Origin: VXYL01 sp965203685
Lineage (GTDB): Bacteria; Pseudomonadota; Gammaproteobacteria; Pseudomonadales; Azotimanducaceae
DNA: 64,000 nucleotides
NCBI GenBank assembly: GCA_965203685.1
Contig: OZ241908.1
Coordinates: forward strand, 4,588,001-4,652,000
Reading direction: 5' to 3'
Position numbers and translations under genes: made by a program. The notes below the pieces were generated by a model, which made no database searches, had not been told where the DNA came from, and saw only the letters and a program-made list of their open reading frames with translations. Shown in pieces: positions 1 through 7,077 of this stretch (positions are counted from its first letter, which is position 1; every line of letters begins with the position of its first letter).

Positions 1-6
1 ACAGTG

Positions 7-128
7 TGTAGGCGATGTCCTACGCGGTGCGTTCAGGAAACTGCGGTCGAACTTAGTTGGGGACACACGCGAGCGGCGTCCTACAGCGTGTAGGCGATGT
101 CGCACGCGACGTGTCCGGAAAGCTGCGG
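7..128. repeat. Tandem REP-like direct repeats with hairpins
   Basis: Two ~40-nt direct copies (7-46 and 89-128) share the start TGTAGGCGATGTC and the end GGAAA(G)CTGCGG. Each lies at a small palindrome: GTAGG/CCTAC around a 6-nt loop at 8-23, and CCTACA-gcg-TGTAGG at 80-94. A third degenerate piece (GGGCGATGTCGCATGCG) follows at about 138. They lie beside a RAYT transposase gene, which is the usual setting of REP sequences. The rest of 129-353 shows no gene that I can support; the open frames there are antisense or GC-rich artefacts. Confidence 0.75.
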
Positions 129-1520
129 CTGCGCCTGGGCGATGTCGCATGCGCAGCCGGGAGATTGCCCATTGACAGCATTGGCCGGACGGCCGTTGCG
201 CCGGGCATGGGATGGATTCCGTCGAGCACGTCCGGCAGGGAGGCGTGGCAGGGGTGGTCCGGGCGGACCGACGATCCGCCACGGACTGCGAGGGGCCGGG
301 TGCGGTCCCGCGCGGCATCGGCCGGACGCCGCAGGGACGCGGGAACGGGCGGGTCAGGCGTCCAGCGGCGTCTCGCGCAGCTGCAGGCCGCGGCGGCCGA
401 TCCAGTCGGCCAGCCGCTCCTTCGGTCCGTACGCCCGCTGGCGCCTGCCGAGCACGGCGGTGCGCGCCAGCCACTCCGCCACGCGGCCCGGGCGCCGCGC
501 CGCCGGCGCCGCGACCGCCTCCGCCATGGCGCGCACCATGGCGACGTAGCCGCGCTGGCTGACCGACGGGTACGGCAGCGGACGGCTCCGCGCCGCCGGC
601 ACCCCGGCCACCGGCATCCCGCCGGACGCGGGCGTCCCGGACGGCGCCTGCGCGGAAGCCGGAACCTCGTCCCCGTCCGCGCCGAGCCCCGACACCAGCG
701 GCGCCAGGTACGCCTCGAGCGCCGCGGCGCTGTTCTCCTTGAGCCGCTCGGCGACCGACGTCTCGCGGCACGCCTCGATCCGCTCGGCGATGCCCGCGCG
801 CACCGGGTTGAGGTCCACGTACGCCATCGCCGCCAGCAGCGCCGCCTCGGTCAACAGCGCCCCCGAGTAGTAGCGCTGCTCGTAGAAGTGGCCCGTCGTG
901 CCGCTCTCCTCGTTGGCGCGCCGCGCGATGGGCTGCTTGAGGTGCTTCATGAAGTCCGACAGGGATCCGAGCGTGCAGCGCGCCCGGAACAGGCGCTCCG
1001 GGTCGCCGAGCAGCAGCTCGCGCGCCTCCGGCTTGCGCTGCTCGAGCACCTCGCCCTTCTCGGTGGGCGGGAACGCGTCCACCCAGCGCCGCGCCACCTC
1101 CTCGTCGCTCCAGCGCCAGCGCGCCAGGGGGTCGTAGCGGGCGACGAGGTGGAAGTGGTTGCTCATGATGCAGTAGGCGTAGACCTCGACGGCGAAGCAG
1201 CAGGCGAGCAGGCGGATGCGGTCGACGAGCCACTGTTTGCGGTGCGAGCAGTCGCGCCCGGTGCGGGGGTCGCGTCCGCACAGGAAGGCGCCCTGCACGC
1301 AGCGCGACACGAGGTGGTAGTCGCAGGCGTTGACGGGGTCGACGAGCAGTCGTCTCGGGGTGGTCATGGGGGCATCGTGGCGGTCCGCCGCGGCGCTGTC
1401 CATGGACGAATGTCCCGGATTGGCGTGCGACATCCGCCCGGCGGCGGCGCGGCAAAACGGAAGCGCCGCGTGCGAGATCTCCTACGCGCTGTAGGACGCG
1501 GAACGCGTGTGTCCCCAAGT
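55..1520. mobile_element. RAYT module bounded by inverted ~50-bp REP repeats
   Basis: The segment 55-104 and the reverse complement of 1471-1520 agree at about 43 of 50 positions by eye, including the shared block GGGGACACACGCG and the hairpin CCTACAGCG(T/C)GTAGG. The transposase gene lies between them. REP sequences in inverted pairs around a RAYT gene are the known arrangement of REPtron/BIME structures, where the transposase acts on the REP hairpins. The unit is therefore interpreted as an intact RAYT plus its cognate REP pair. Mobility of the whole unit is not demonstrated. Confidence 0.7.
354..1367 (-). CDS. REP-associated tyrosine transposase (RAYT, IS200-like Y1 domain)
   Basis: The 337-aa product has the HUH metal-binding motif of Y1 transposases, MSNHFHLV, with His at about residues 71 and 73. 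It is followed by the family-typical segments FMKHLKQ, HFYEQRYYS and AYVDLNPVRAGI. These single-strand nucleases bind and cleave REP hairpins and are generally domesticated, single-copy genes. The ATG at 1367 (MTTPRR...) fits the family start; the longer open frame to 1433 adds residues without similarity. The C-terminal third (from about residue 225) is Ala/Pro/Arg-rich and variable, with a final basic segment that may contact DNA. The REP-like repeats on both sides support the assignment. Confidence 0.88.
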   Translation of the reverse strand: MTTPRRLLVDPVNACDYHLVSRCVQGAFLCGRDPRTGRDCSHRKQWLVDRIRLLACCFAVEVYAYCIMSNHFHLVARYDPLARWRWSDEEVARRWVDAFPPTEKGEVLEQRKPEARELLLGDPERLFRARCTLGSLSDFMKHLKQPIARRANEESGTTGHFYEQRYYSGALLTEAALLAAMAYVDLNPVRAGIAERIEACRETSVAERLKENSAAALEAYLAPLVSGLGADGDEVPASAQAPSGTPASGGMPVAGVPAARSRPLPYPSVSQRGYVAMVRAMAEAVAAPAARRPGRVAEWLARTAVLGRRQRAYGPKERLADWIGRRGLQLRETPLDA

Positions 1521-1612
1521 GGAAGGAAGTTGACGGCGTCAGGACGGCAACCTGTCAGGTAGAATCGACGGTCTTGAAGGCATAAATGCCGAAGGCCAGA
1601 CCGGAGAATCCT

Positions 1613-1840
1613 ATGTTCGGGCCCAGGGAACTCGTCGTTGTCCTCATCGTGCTGGTGATCGTGCTGGTGGTGTTCGGACCGAAGCGCATCAAGAGCCTCG
1701 GATCGGAACTGGGGAACGCGATCAAGGGCTTCCGCAGCGCCGTGCGCGAAAAGGACGCCGACGAAGACGCCGCTGGCACCGAGGCGCTCGCGAAGGAGAC
1801 CGCGGACGCGGACGCCAAGGCGGAAAGCAAAGTCAAGTAG
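1613..1840 (+). CDS. tatA: Sec-independent translocase protein TatA
   Basis: The 75-aa protein has a short N-terminal membrane helix (FGPRELVVVLIVLVIVL), then the FGPKR hinge and the amphipathic helix LGSELGNAIKGFRSAV typical of TatA/E, and a charged Ala/Asp/Glu-rich tail. TatA oligomers form the conduit for folded proteins that carry twin-arginine signals. The ATG at 1613 is preceded by GGAG; an upstream in-frame ATG at 1586 would place nine non-family residues before the helix. It is the first gene of a tatABC operon, with tatB starting 9 nt downstream. A Tat-type signal is visible in this window on the binding protein at 41785. Confidence 0.95.
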   Translation: MFGPRELVVVLIVLVIVLVVFGPKRIKSLGSELGNAIKGFRSAVREKDADEDAAGTEALAKETADADAKAESKVK

Positions 1841-1849
1841 ACCCGGCTG

Positions 1850-2200
1850 ATGTTCGACATCAGCCTGTTCGAGTTCTTCATCGCGGCCGTGGTCGCGCTG
1901 CTGATACTCGGACCCGAGCGCTTGCCCGTGGCCATGCGCACGCTCGGTTTGTGGATCGGGCGCTTGCGACGCAGCTACTTCCAGGTCAAGACCGAGATCG
2001 AACGCGAGATCGGCATGGACGAGGTCCGCCGCCAACTGCACAACGAACAGGTCATGGAGGATGTCCGCCGCGTAGAGCGCGAGGTCCGGGGCATTGGCGA
2101 CGATCTCAACGGAACCGAGCCCGAGGCTGCGCCGGCGTCGCCACCCGATGCTCCCCCGGTGACACCGCAGCATGTCGAACGTGGCGAAGAAAAGCCCTGA
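1850..2200 (+). CDS. tatB: Sec-independent translocase protein TatB
   Basis: The 116-aa protein begins MFDISLFEFFIAAVVALLILGPERLP, which is the TatB membrane helix and the Gly-Pro-Glu hinge. A long charged amphipathic region follows (residues ~28-85), then an Ala/Pro-rich tail. TatB forms the substrate-receptor complex with TatC at the inner membrane. It follows tatA by 9 nt and precedes tatC by 79 nt. That second gap is unusually long for this operon and holds a strong hairpin. Confidence 0.95.
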   Translation: MFDISLFEFFIAAVVALLILGPERLPVAMRTLGLWIGRLRRSYFQVKTEIEREIGMDEVRRQLHNEQVMEDVRRVEREVRGIGDDLNGTEPEAAPASPPDAPPVTPQHVERGEEKP

Positions 2201-2228
2201 CGCCACGCGACCGCTCCGCGGTCGCCCC

Positions 2229-2251
2229 GAGAATTCGCTGCGCGAATTCTC
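2229..2251 (+). other. Perfect intra-operon hairpin between tatB and tatC
   Basis: GAGAATTCGC (2229-2238) is exactly complementary to GCGAATTCTC (2242-2251) around a 3-nt TGC loop. No T-run follows, so it is not a classic intrinsic terminator. It lies in the 79-nt gap between the tatB stop and the tatC start. A plausible role is RNA processing or partial attenuation that sets Tat subunit ratios; this is inference. Confidence 0.6.
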
Positions 2252-2279
2252 CCAACGCGACGGCAACCGCCGCTAAGCA

Positions 2280-3056
2280 ATGACCGACGCGACTGTGCCA
2301 GAGGAGGACAAGGAGAGGCAGCACGACGAGAAGGTCGACGCCAACGAGCAGCCCTTTCTCAGTCACCTGATCGAACTGCGTCAGCGCATCCTGCGTAGCC
2401 TGCTCTTCCTCGTCGTCGTCTTCGTACCGGTCTTCTACTTCGTCAACGACATCTTCGATTTCGTCTCCGAGCCGTTGCGCGCGCAACTCCCGGGCGAAAT
2501 GATCGCCACCCAAGTGGCATCGCCGTTCCTCACGCCGTTCAAGCTCGCGGTGTACACCACTATCTTCATCACCATCCCGTTCCTGCTGCACCAGGCTTGG
2601 GGGTTCGTGTCCCCGGGCCTCTACCTGCGCGAGAAGCGGTTCGCCGTGCCGCTACTCGTGTCCAGCACACTTCTGTTCTACCTAGGCATGGCGTTCGCCT
2701 ACTACGCCGTGTTTCCGCTCGTGTTCCAGTTCTTCGCAAGCGTCACGCCGACCGACGTCGCGATGATGACGGACATCAACCACTACCTCGATTTCGTGCT
2801 GAAGCTGTTCTTCGCCTTCGGCCTCGCCTTCGAGATCCCGGTCGCGACCGTTCTGCTGGCGCTGACCGGGCTCACGTCCTCGCGTAGCATGGCGCGGAAA
2901 CGTCCCTACGTGATCGTGGGCTGCTTCGTCATCGGGATGCTCATCACGCCGCCGGACGTGATCAGCCAAATCCTGCTCGCGGTGCCGGCGTGGCTGCTGT
3001 TCGAGATCGGCATCCTGCTCGCGCGCATGGTGGAGAAGCCCGACATCAACGATTGA
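2280..3056 (+). CDS. tatC: Sec-independent translocase protein TatC
   Basis: The 258-aa polytopic protein has the TatC hallmarks: the N-terminal cytoplasmic motif FLSHLIELRQRI (about residues 26-37), LHQAWGFVSPGLYLREKR in the first cytoplasmic loop, and FGLAFEIPV and MLITPPDVISQ in the later helices. Six membrane segments can be traced. TatC is the core receptor for the twin-arginine signal peptide. The acidic N-terminal extension (residues 1-24) is longer than in Escherichia coli TatC. It is the last gene of tatABC and converges with dtd, 22 nt away. Confidence 0.96.
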   Translation: MTDATVPEEDKERQHDEKVDANEQPFLSHLIELRQRILRSLLFLVVVFVPVFYFVNDIFDFVSEPLRAQLPGEMIATQVASPFLTPFKLAVYTTIFITIPFLLHQAWGFVSPGLYLREKRFAVPLLVSSTLLFYLGMAFAYYAVFPLVFQFFASVTPTDVAMMTDINHYLDFVLKLFFAFGLAFEIPVATVLLALTGLTSSRSMARKRPYVIVGCFVIGMLITPPDVISQILLAVPAWLLFEIGILLARMVEKPDIND

Positions 3057-3078
3057 CGACGTCCCCGCGCCAGCGGCT

Positions 3079-3519
3079 TCAGGTCGCTTCGAGCAGTATG
3101 GTTACGGGGCCATCGTTGACCAGCGCGACGCGCATCTCCGTGCCGAACGCACCCGTTTCCACCCGCTCGCAGCCCGCACGTAGAGCCGTCACGTAAGACT
3201 CGTAAAGAGGCCGGGCGACTTCAGGTGGTGCAGCAGGGCCAAAGCTCGGCCGGTTGCCTCGACCCGTGTCTGCGGCGAGGGTGAACTGCGACACGGCCAA
3301 GACGGCGCCGCCGACATCGAGTACCGAACGATTCATCGGTTTCAGATCATCGGCGAAGATGCGCGCCGCCAGCGTCCGCTCGGCCAAGCGCGTCGCGAGC
3401 CGTTCGTGGTCGTCACGGAATACGCCGAGGAGGACCAAGAGCCCCCCGTCGATCGCGGCGATCTCGCGTCCGTCGACGGAAACCGCCGCTCGGCTGACAC
3501 GTTGCAGCAAGGCGCGCAT
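3079..3519 (-). CDS. dtd: D-aminoacyl-tRNA deacylase
   Basis: The 146-aa protein matches DTD along its length: MRALLQRVSRAAVSVDG at the start, the catalytic motif AVSQFTLAADTGRGNRPSF in the middle and the C-terminal cross-subunit motif ALVNDGPVTILLE (canonically NxGPVT). The enzyme hydrolyses D-aminoacyl-tRNA (and Gly-tRNA-Ala), acting as a cytosolic proofreader dimer. ATG 3519 gives the normal family length of about 145 residues; the longer frame to 3717 runs into the divergent PP-loop gene. It is convergent with tatC and divergent from the thiolase-like gene, with only 42 nt between the two start codons. Confidence 0.95.
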   Translation of the reverse strand: MRALLQRVSRAAVSVDGREIAAIDGGLLVLLGVFRDDHERLATRLAERTLAARIFADDLKPMNRSVLDVGGAVLAVSQFTLAADTGRGNRPSFGPAAPPEVARPLYESYVTALRAGCERVETGAFGTEMRVALVNDGPVTILLEAT

Positions 3520-3561
3520 GGCGAACCCTTCGTTGGCCTGTCGAGGCGTAAAATAGCGCCT

Positions 3562-4632
3562 ATGGCGGGATACAGGAACGGTCGCCGCCCGCGGGCGGCG
3601 GCACTCATCTCCGGCGGGCTCGACTCCATGCTCGCCGCCAAGGTCGTGCTCGACCAAGGCGTCGACGTGGAAGGCGTCAACTTCTTCACCGGCTTCTGCG
3701 TGGAGGGGCATACCCACGCCATCCGCAAGCGCGAGCGCTCAAAGGTCAAGCGCAACAACGCCTTGTGGACTGCCGAGCAACTCGGCATCAAGCTGCACAT
3801 CGTCGATGTGATCGACGACTACAAGGACGTCGTGCTCAACCCGAAGCACGGTTACGGTGCCAATCTCAACCCGTGCCTCGACTGCAAGACCTTCATGGTC
3901 AAGAACGCTCTCACCGAGGATCTCGTGACCGACGGGGCATTCGATTTCGTCGTCACCGGGGAGGTCGTCGGCCAGCGGCCGATGTCGCAGCGCAGCGACA
4001 CGATGCCAGTCATCGCGCGGGAATCCGGCGCCGGCGATCGCCTGCTGCGCCCCTTGTCGGCGCGCAACCTGCCGCCGACGTTGCCGGAGCGCGAAGGCTG
4101 GGTGGATCGCGACAAGCTCTACGGCTTCCACGGTCGCGACCGCAAACCGCAAATCGCCCTCGCCGAGCGCTATGGCTTCACCGACTATGCGCAACCTGCC
4201 GGGGGTTGCTGCTTTCTCACCGATCAACGCTATTCGCGCAAGCTCAAGGACCTGTGGGACGCCAAGGGCGAGCGCGACTACGAACTTGACGACATCATGC
4301 TGCTCAAGGTCGGCCGCCACCTCCGGCCAGCGCCCAACTACAAGCTGATCGTGGGTCGCGAAGAGGGCGAGAACAACTTCCTCGCGGGCTTTAGGCGCCA
4401 GTTCCTGCACCTGCGCATGGTCAGCCACGAGGGACCGCTGACGCTCATCGACGGCAGTCCGGACGCCACGGACCTCACGCTGGCCGCGCGGATCGCAGCC
4501 CGCTATTCGCAAGGCCGCGATGCCCCCGAAGTGCGCATGGAGGCATGCCACACGGACGGCGTCACCGAGCAACTCTTCGTGGCCCCACTGGCACCGTGGG
4601 AAGTCGACCCGCGCTGGCACATCGGCACGTGA
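3562..4632 (+). CDS. PP-loop ATPase, tRNA-thiouridylase-like, with NFACT-R-like C-terminus
   Basis: The 356-aa protein has an N-terminal PP-loop (ALISGGLDSMLAAKV, residues ~14-28), so it adenylates a substrate using ATP. It also has a conserved NPCLDCKTFM motif, like the NPC-x-x-C motif of MnmA/ThiI-type sulfur-inserting enzymes, and PAGGCCFLTD near the centre. The last third (NYKLIVGREEGENNFL...) resembles the NFACT-R RNA-binding module. Bacterial relatives are usually annotated as tRNA 2-thiouridylase or MnmA-like proteins of unproven specificity. The downstream TusA-like gene overlaps its stop codon (GTGA), so a sulfur-relay partnership is likely. ATG 3562 was chosen because the PP-loop follows closely; the frame upstream runs antisense to dtd. 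Confidence 0.82.
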   Translation: MAGYRNGRRPRAAALISGGLDSMLAAKVVLDQGVDVEGVNFFTGFCVEGHTHAIRKRERSKVKRNNALWTAEQLGIKLHIVDVIDDYKDVVLNPKHGYGANLNPCLDCKTFMVKNALTEDLVTDGAFDFVVTGEVVGQRPMSQRSDTMPVIARESGAGDRLLRPLSARNLPPTLPEREGWVDRDKLYGFHGRDRKPQIALAERYGFTDYAQPAGGCCFLTDQRYSRKLKDLWDAKGERDYELDDIMLLKVGRHLRPAPNYKLIVGREEGENNFLAGFRRQFLHLRMVSHEGPLTLIDGSPDATDLTLAARIAARYSQGRDAPEVRMEACHTDGVTEQLFVAPLAPWEVDPRWHIGT

Positions 4633-4856
4633 GCGCGGTCCATCTCGACACCTCTGGCTTGCTCTGCCCGTTGCCGGTGATCCGCACGCAGGATCGCATC
4701 AAGACCTTGGCGTGCGGCGATACGCTCACGGTCGTGGCCAGCGATCCGGGAACGATGCAGGACATCCCGGCCTGGTGCCGCGTGCACGGTCATGTGCTGC
4801 TTGAGTCTGCGGAACAGGGGGATACTTTCCGGTTCGTCGTCCAGGTGAGCCGCTAA
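4629..4856 (+). CDS. tusA: TusA/SirA-family sulfur carrier protein
   Basis: The 75-aa protein begins VHLDTSGLLCPLPVIRTQDRI. The CPxP motif (C-P-L-P) carries the persulfide-bearing cysteine of TusA proteins, and the rest matches the two-layer alpha/beta fold (GDTLTVVASDPGT...DIPAWC...GH). TusA hands sulfur from a cysteine desulfurase to tRNA- or cofactor-thiolating enzymes. The GTG start at 4629 overlaps the TGA of the PP-loop gene, indicating translational coupling. That partner suggests it supplies sulfur to this enzyme. A YedF-type paralogue cannot be excluded. The group II intron begins about 30 nt downstream on the other strand. Confidence 0.88.
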   Translation: MSAVHLDTSGLLCPLPVIRTQDRIKTLACGDTLTVVASDPGTMQDIPAWCRVHGHVLLESAEQGDTFRFVVQVSR

Positions 4857-4930
4857 GGCGGGACGGGCAGGTAAGCCGAACCCGAATGCGGCCGGGTGGC
4901 CGAGGGCGGTCGCCCGCCCCCGGCTCCCAC

Positions 4931-4964
4931 AGATCCGGACGTGCCCAACTCGGGCATCCGGCTC
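4931..4964 (-). ncRNA. Group II intron domain V
   Basis: Reading the minus strand from 4964, exactly 34 nt begin GAGCCGGATGCCC, pass a GAGT-type loop and end GGGCACGTCCGGATCT. The catalytic AGC triad is in the lower stem, and the CG bulge before TCCGG is in the expected place. This is the most conserved part of the ribozyme active site, and its intactness argues for splicing competence. Confidence 0.85.
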
Positions 4965-4970
4965 CTCGGG

Positions 4971-6308
4971 CTACGGTGTAGCTGCACGATAGACGCTGTG
5001 CACGACACGCGGCAGAGGCAGGGGATGGCGCTCGATCAGGCTGGCGAACCGGGTCCACGTCAACGGATCGCGCGGCGAACGGCGGTACAGCCACCTCCAC
5101 CACGTCCTCCGAGCCATCACGTAGAACCGCACCAGCGCCCGGTGGTTGCCGGTGATGCCGTAGTAGGCGTAGTGGCCCAGCAGCTTGCGCCGCAGTGCCG
5201 CCCACTGCGTCGCCACCGGAAGGTGGCGACCCTGTCGGCACCAGTCGCCGACCGCGCGCACGGCGCGCATCAGCCGGTCCTTCGCCGTCTTGCGCTTCAC
5301 GACCCAGCGTCCCCGCCGGGACCGTCCCCAGTGGTGGGTGAACCCCAGCAGCGCGAAGCTGCGCTCGCGCTGCGTGCCGCCCGGCTTGCGCCGCGGCGGG
5401 CTGCGGAAGTCCACCAGCCGGGTCTTGTCCGGGTGCAGCCGCAGTCCGTACTTCGCGAACCGTCTCTCCAGCACCTCCAGAACCCGGCGCGCATCCTCCT
5501 CCCGCTCGAACGCCAGCACCGCGTCGTCCGCGAACCGCACCTCGAAGGCGCGGCCCGCGAGGCGCGGCTTGACGTCGCGTTCGAACCACAGGTCCAGGAC
5601 GTGGTGCAGGTAGAGGTTGCTCAGCAGCGGCGACACCACCCCGCCCTGGGGCGTGCCCCTTTCGGGGCGGTGCACCGCGCCGGATTCCATGACCCCGGCG
5701 TTCAACCACTTGCCGACCGCGCGCCGGATCACCCCGTCGCGCACCCGTCGGCCCAGAAAGTCCGTCAGATGTCCCCGGTCCACCTCGTCGAAGAAGCTCC
5801 GGATGTCGAGATCGATCACCCAGCCGCCGCCCATGTCCATCAGGCCCTGCCACAGCGCCTCCAGCGCCATGTGCGGCCCGCGTCCGGGCCGGAACCCGTA
5901 CGAGCAGGACAGGAAGTCCTCCTCGAACACCGGCTCCAGCGCCATCAGCACCGCGCGCTGCAGAACCTTGTCCTCCAGCGTCGGGATGCCCAGCGGCCTC
6001 GTCTTCCCCGCCTTGCCCGGCTTCGGGATGTGAACCCGGCGCACCGGCGGCGCACGGTACAGACCGGACTTGAACCTCTCGAGCAGACTCGCAAGGTTCG
6101 CCTCCAGATCGGCCTCGTACTGCCGCGCCGTCACGCCGTCCACACCCGCCGCGCCGTCCTTGCGCGTGCGCCGGTAGGCCTCGCGCATCCACGCCATGTC
6201 GATGTGGTGCGCGATCGTCGTCAGTTCGAACTGCGGTCCCAGCCGGGCCAGTTCCGCCAGCTTCCGTTGTCTCGTTGAGATGGTCTCCGGTCCCGATGTG
6301 CCCGCCAT
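4971..6308 (-). CDS. ltrA: Group II intron reverse transcriptase/maturase
   Basis: The 445-aa protein contains the ordered reverse-transcriptase blocks: DGAAGVDGVT, VRRVHIPKPGKAGKTRPLGI, DLDIRSFFDEVD, GTPQGGVVSPLLSNLYLH and the catalytic RFADDAVL (FADD in place of YADD). The maturase X domain follows (KRKTAKDRLMRAVRAV...ALRRKLLGHYAYYG). There is no C-terminal HNH endonuclease, so it is of the En-minus type. The protein promotes splicing and retrohoming of its host intron. ATG 6308 is preceded by GGAGGG; the upstream frame to 6383 is less likely to be translated. The reading frame is uninterrupted, so the intron may still be active. Confidence 0.93.
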   Translation of the reverse strand: MAGTSGPETISTRQRKLAELARLGPQFELTTIAHHIDMAWMREAYRRTRKDGAAGVDGVTARQYEADLEANLASLLERFKSGLYRAPPVRRVHIPKPGKAGKTRPLGIPTLEDKVLQRAVLMALEPVFEEDFLSCSYGFRPGRGPHMALEALWQGLMDMGGGWVIDLDIRSFFDEVDRGHLTDFLGRRVRDGVIRRAVGKWLNAGVMESGAVHRPERGTPQGGVVSPLLSNLYLHHVLDLWFERDVKPRLAGRAFEVRFADDAVLAFEREEDARRVLEVLERRFAKYGLRLHPDKTRLVDFRSPPRRKPGGTQRERSFALLGFTHHWGRSRRGRWVVKRKTAKDRLMRAVRAVGDWCRQGRHLPVATQWAALRRKLLGHYAYYGITGNHRALVRFYVMARRTWWRWLYRRSPRDPLTWTRFASLIERHPLPLPRVVHSVYRAATP

Positions 6309-6963
6309 CTTTCCCTCCGAAAGCCCCGTATCCCGGTCCGCCGCTTCCCTCCGCCGGGTTCCCTGGGGCGGGTTCCCCGACATCGCCGGTACTACCAGCG
6401 GACTCCGACTTCTCGCCGCCCGTCCCGCCGCGCTTCGTCTCCTTCGCTTGGCGGTACCACGGGTGTGCCCTATTCGCTCCCGCGGGGCGGGCCGCCCTGC
6501 GGGCCCGGACGTCCTTTATGGCGGCAGTCCGCGTGCCGCGTCTCCGGTGGAGACGGCGAGACCTCCCAGGTTCCTGGGCGACCCATCGCCTGCATGCCCC
6601 GCTCTACGACCCCGGCGGAACCTCCGGCACCCGGCCAATCTCGGTGCCGGCGGCGTGGCCTTCCGCACCCGTCACGGCGTCGGCTTCCACGATCACGACT
6701 ATTTCGGGGCTCAATCACGCGGCCTGCAAGGCTCCCTGTGTACGCTTCGCAGCCGGGGTCGCCCCCGCACCACGCAACACTCGGTTCCGGCTGGCTGGCC
6801 TGCCTTGGCCGGTCAGGTCTTCCACCTGCTGGGTCGCATAGAAGGTTTCCGTCATGTCACTGCATGGCTTCCTCCTTCACCAAGCTTTGCCTGGCGCAAG
6901 ACGGGGACGTCCGCGCACCTCCAAGGCACGCCGCCTCGTGACGCGATCGTCCATGCACCAGAT

Positions 6964-6999
6964 TTGACCATTTCGCCCCTTATGCACTAATTTAGTGCA
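6964..6999 (+). promoter_or_regulatory. glnL promoter overlapped by an NtrC operator
   Basis: A perfect NtrC-type palindrome TGCACTaatttAGTGCA (6983-6999) matches the consensus TGCACY-N5-RGTGCA. It overlaps the probable -10 (TAATTT, 6988-6993) of a sigma-70 promoter whose -35 would be TTGACC (6964-6969), with an 18-bp spacer. This is the architecture of the enteric glnL promoter, where NtrC represses its own operon. The predicted transcript start near 7000 favours translation from 7078 over the ATG at 7000. Confidence 0.75.
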
Positions 7000-7077
7000 A
7001 TGATCGGCGGCTTTCGATGGCTGCGCGCCCACAATGCCCGCCTCGGGCGGCGTGGAACGTTTTTTGCTCACAGGCCA

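Larger units (their letters stand above)
4886..6918 (-). mobile_element. Group II intron with maturase ORF
   Basis: On the minus strand a plausible 5' boundary reads GTGCGCGGACGTCC from 6918 (group II consensus GUGYG). The reverse transcriptase ORF lies in the position of domain IV. It is followed by a 34-nt domain V and a domain VI-like stem at about 4893-4927 (GCCGGGGGCGG/CCGCCCTCGGC). The 3' end is set at about 4886 (...GCAT), but the exact junction cannot be fixed by eye. The 5' ribozyme domains occupy 6309-6918, which contains no other gene. The element lies between tusA and the glnL promoter, opposite to both, and interrupts no recognisable gene. Confidence 0.82.

Noticed and set aside
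57..1562. 501-codon plus-strand ORF over the RAYT gene
   Set aside because: It is antisense to a gene with clear HUH transposase motifs and is Arg/Ala-rich without family features, as expected of a GC-rich shadow frame.
4726..6278. Long ORFs on both strands over the group II intron
   Set aside because: They overlap the maturase frame, which carries all reverse-transcriptase blocks; the others show only low-complexity Arg/Pro/Ala sequence.
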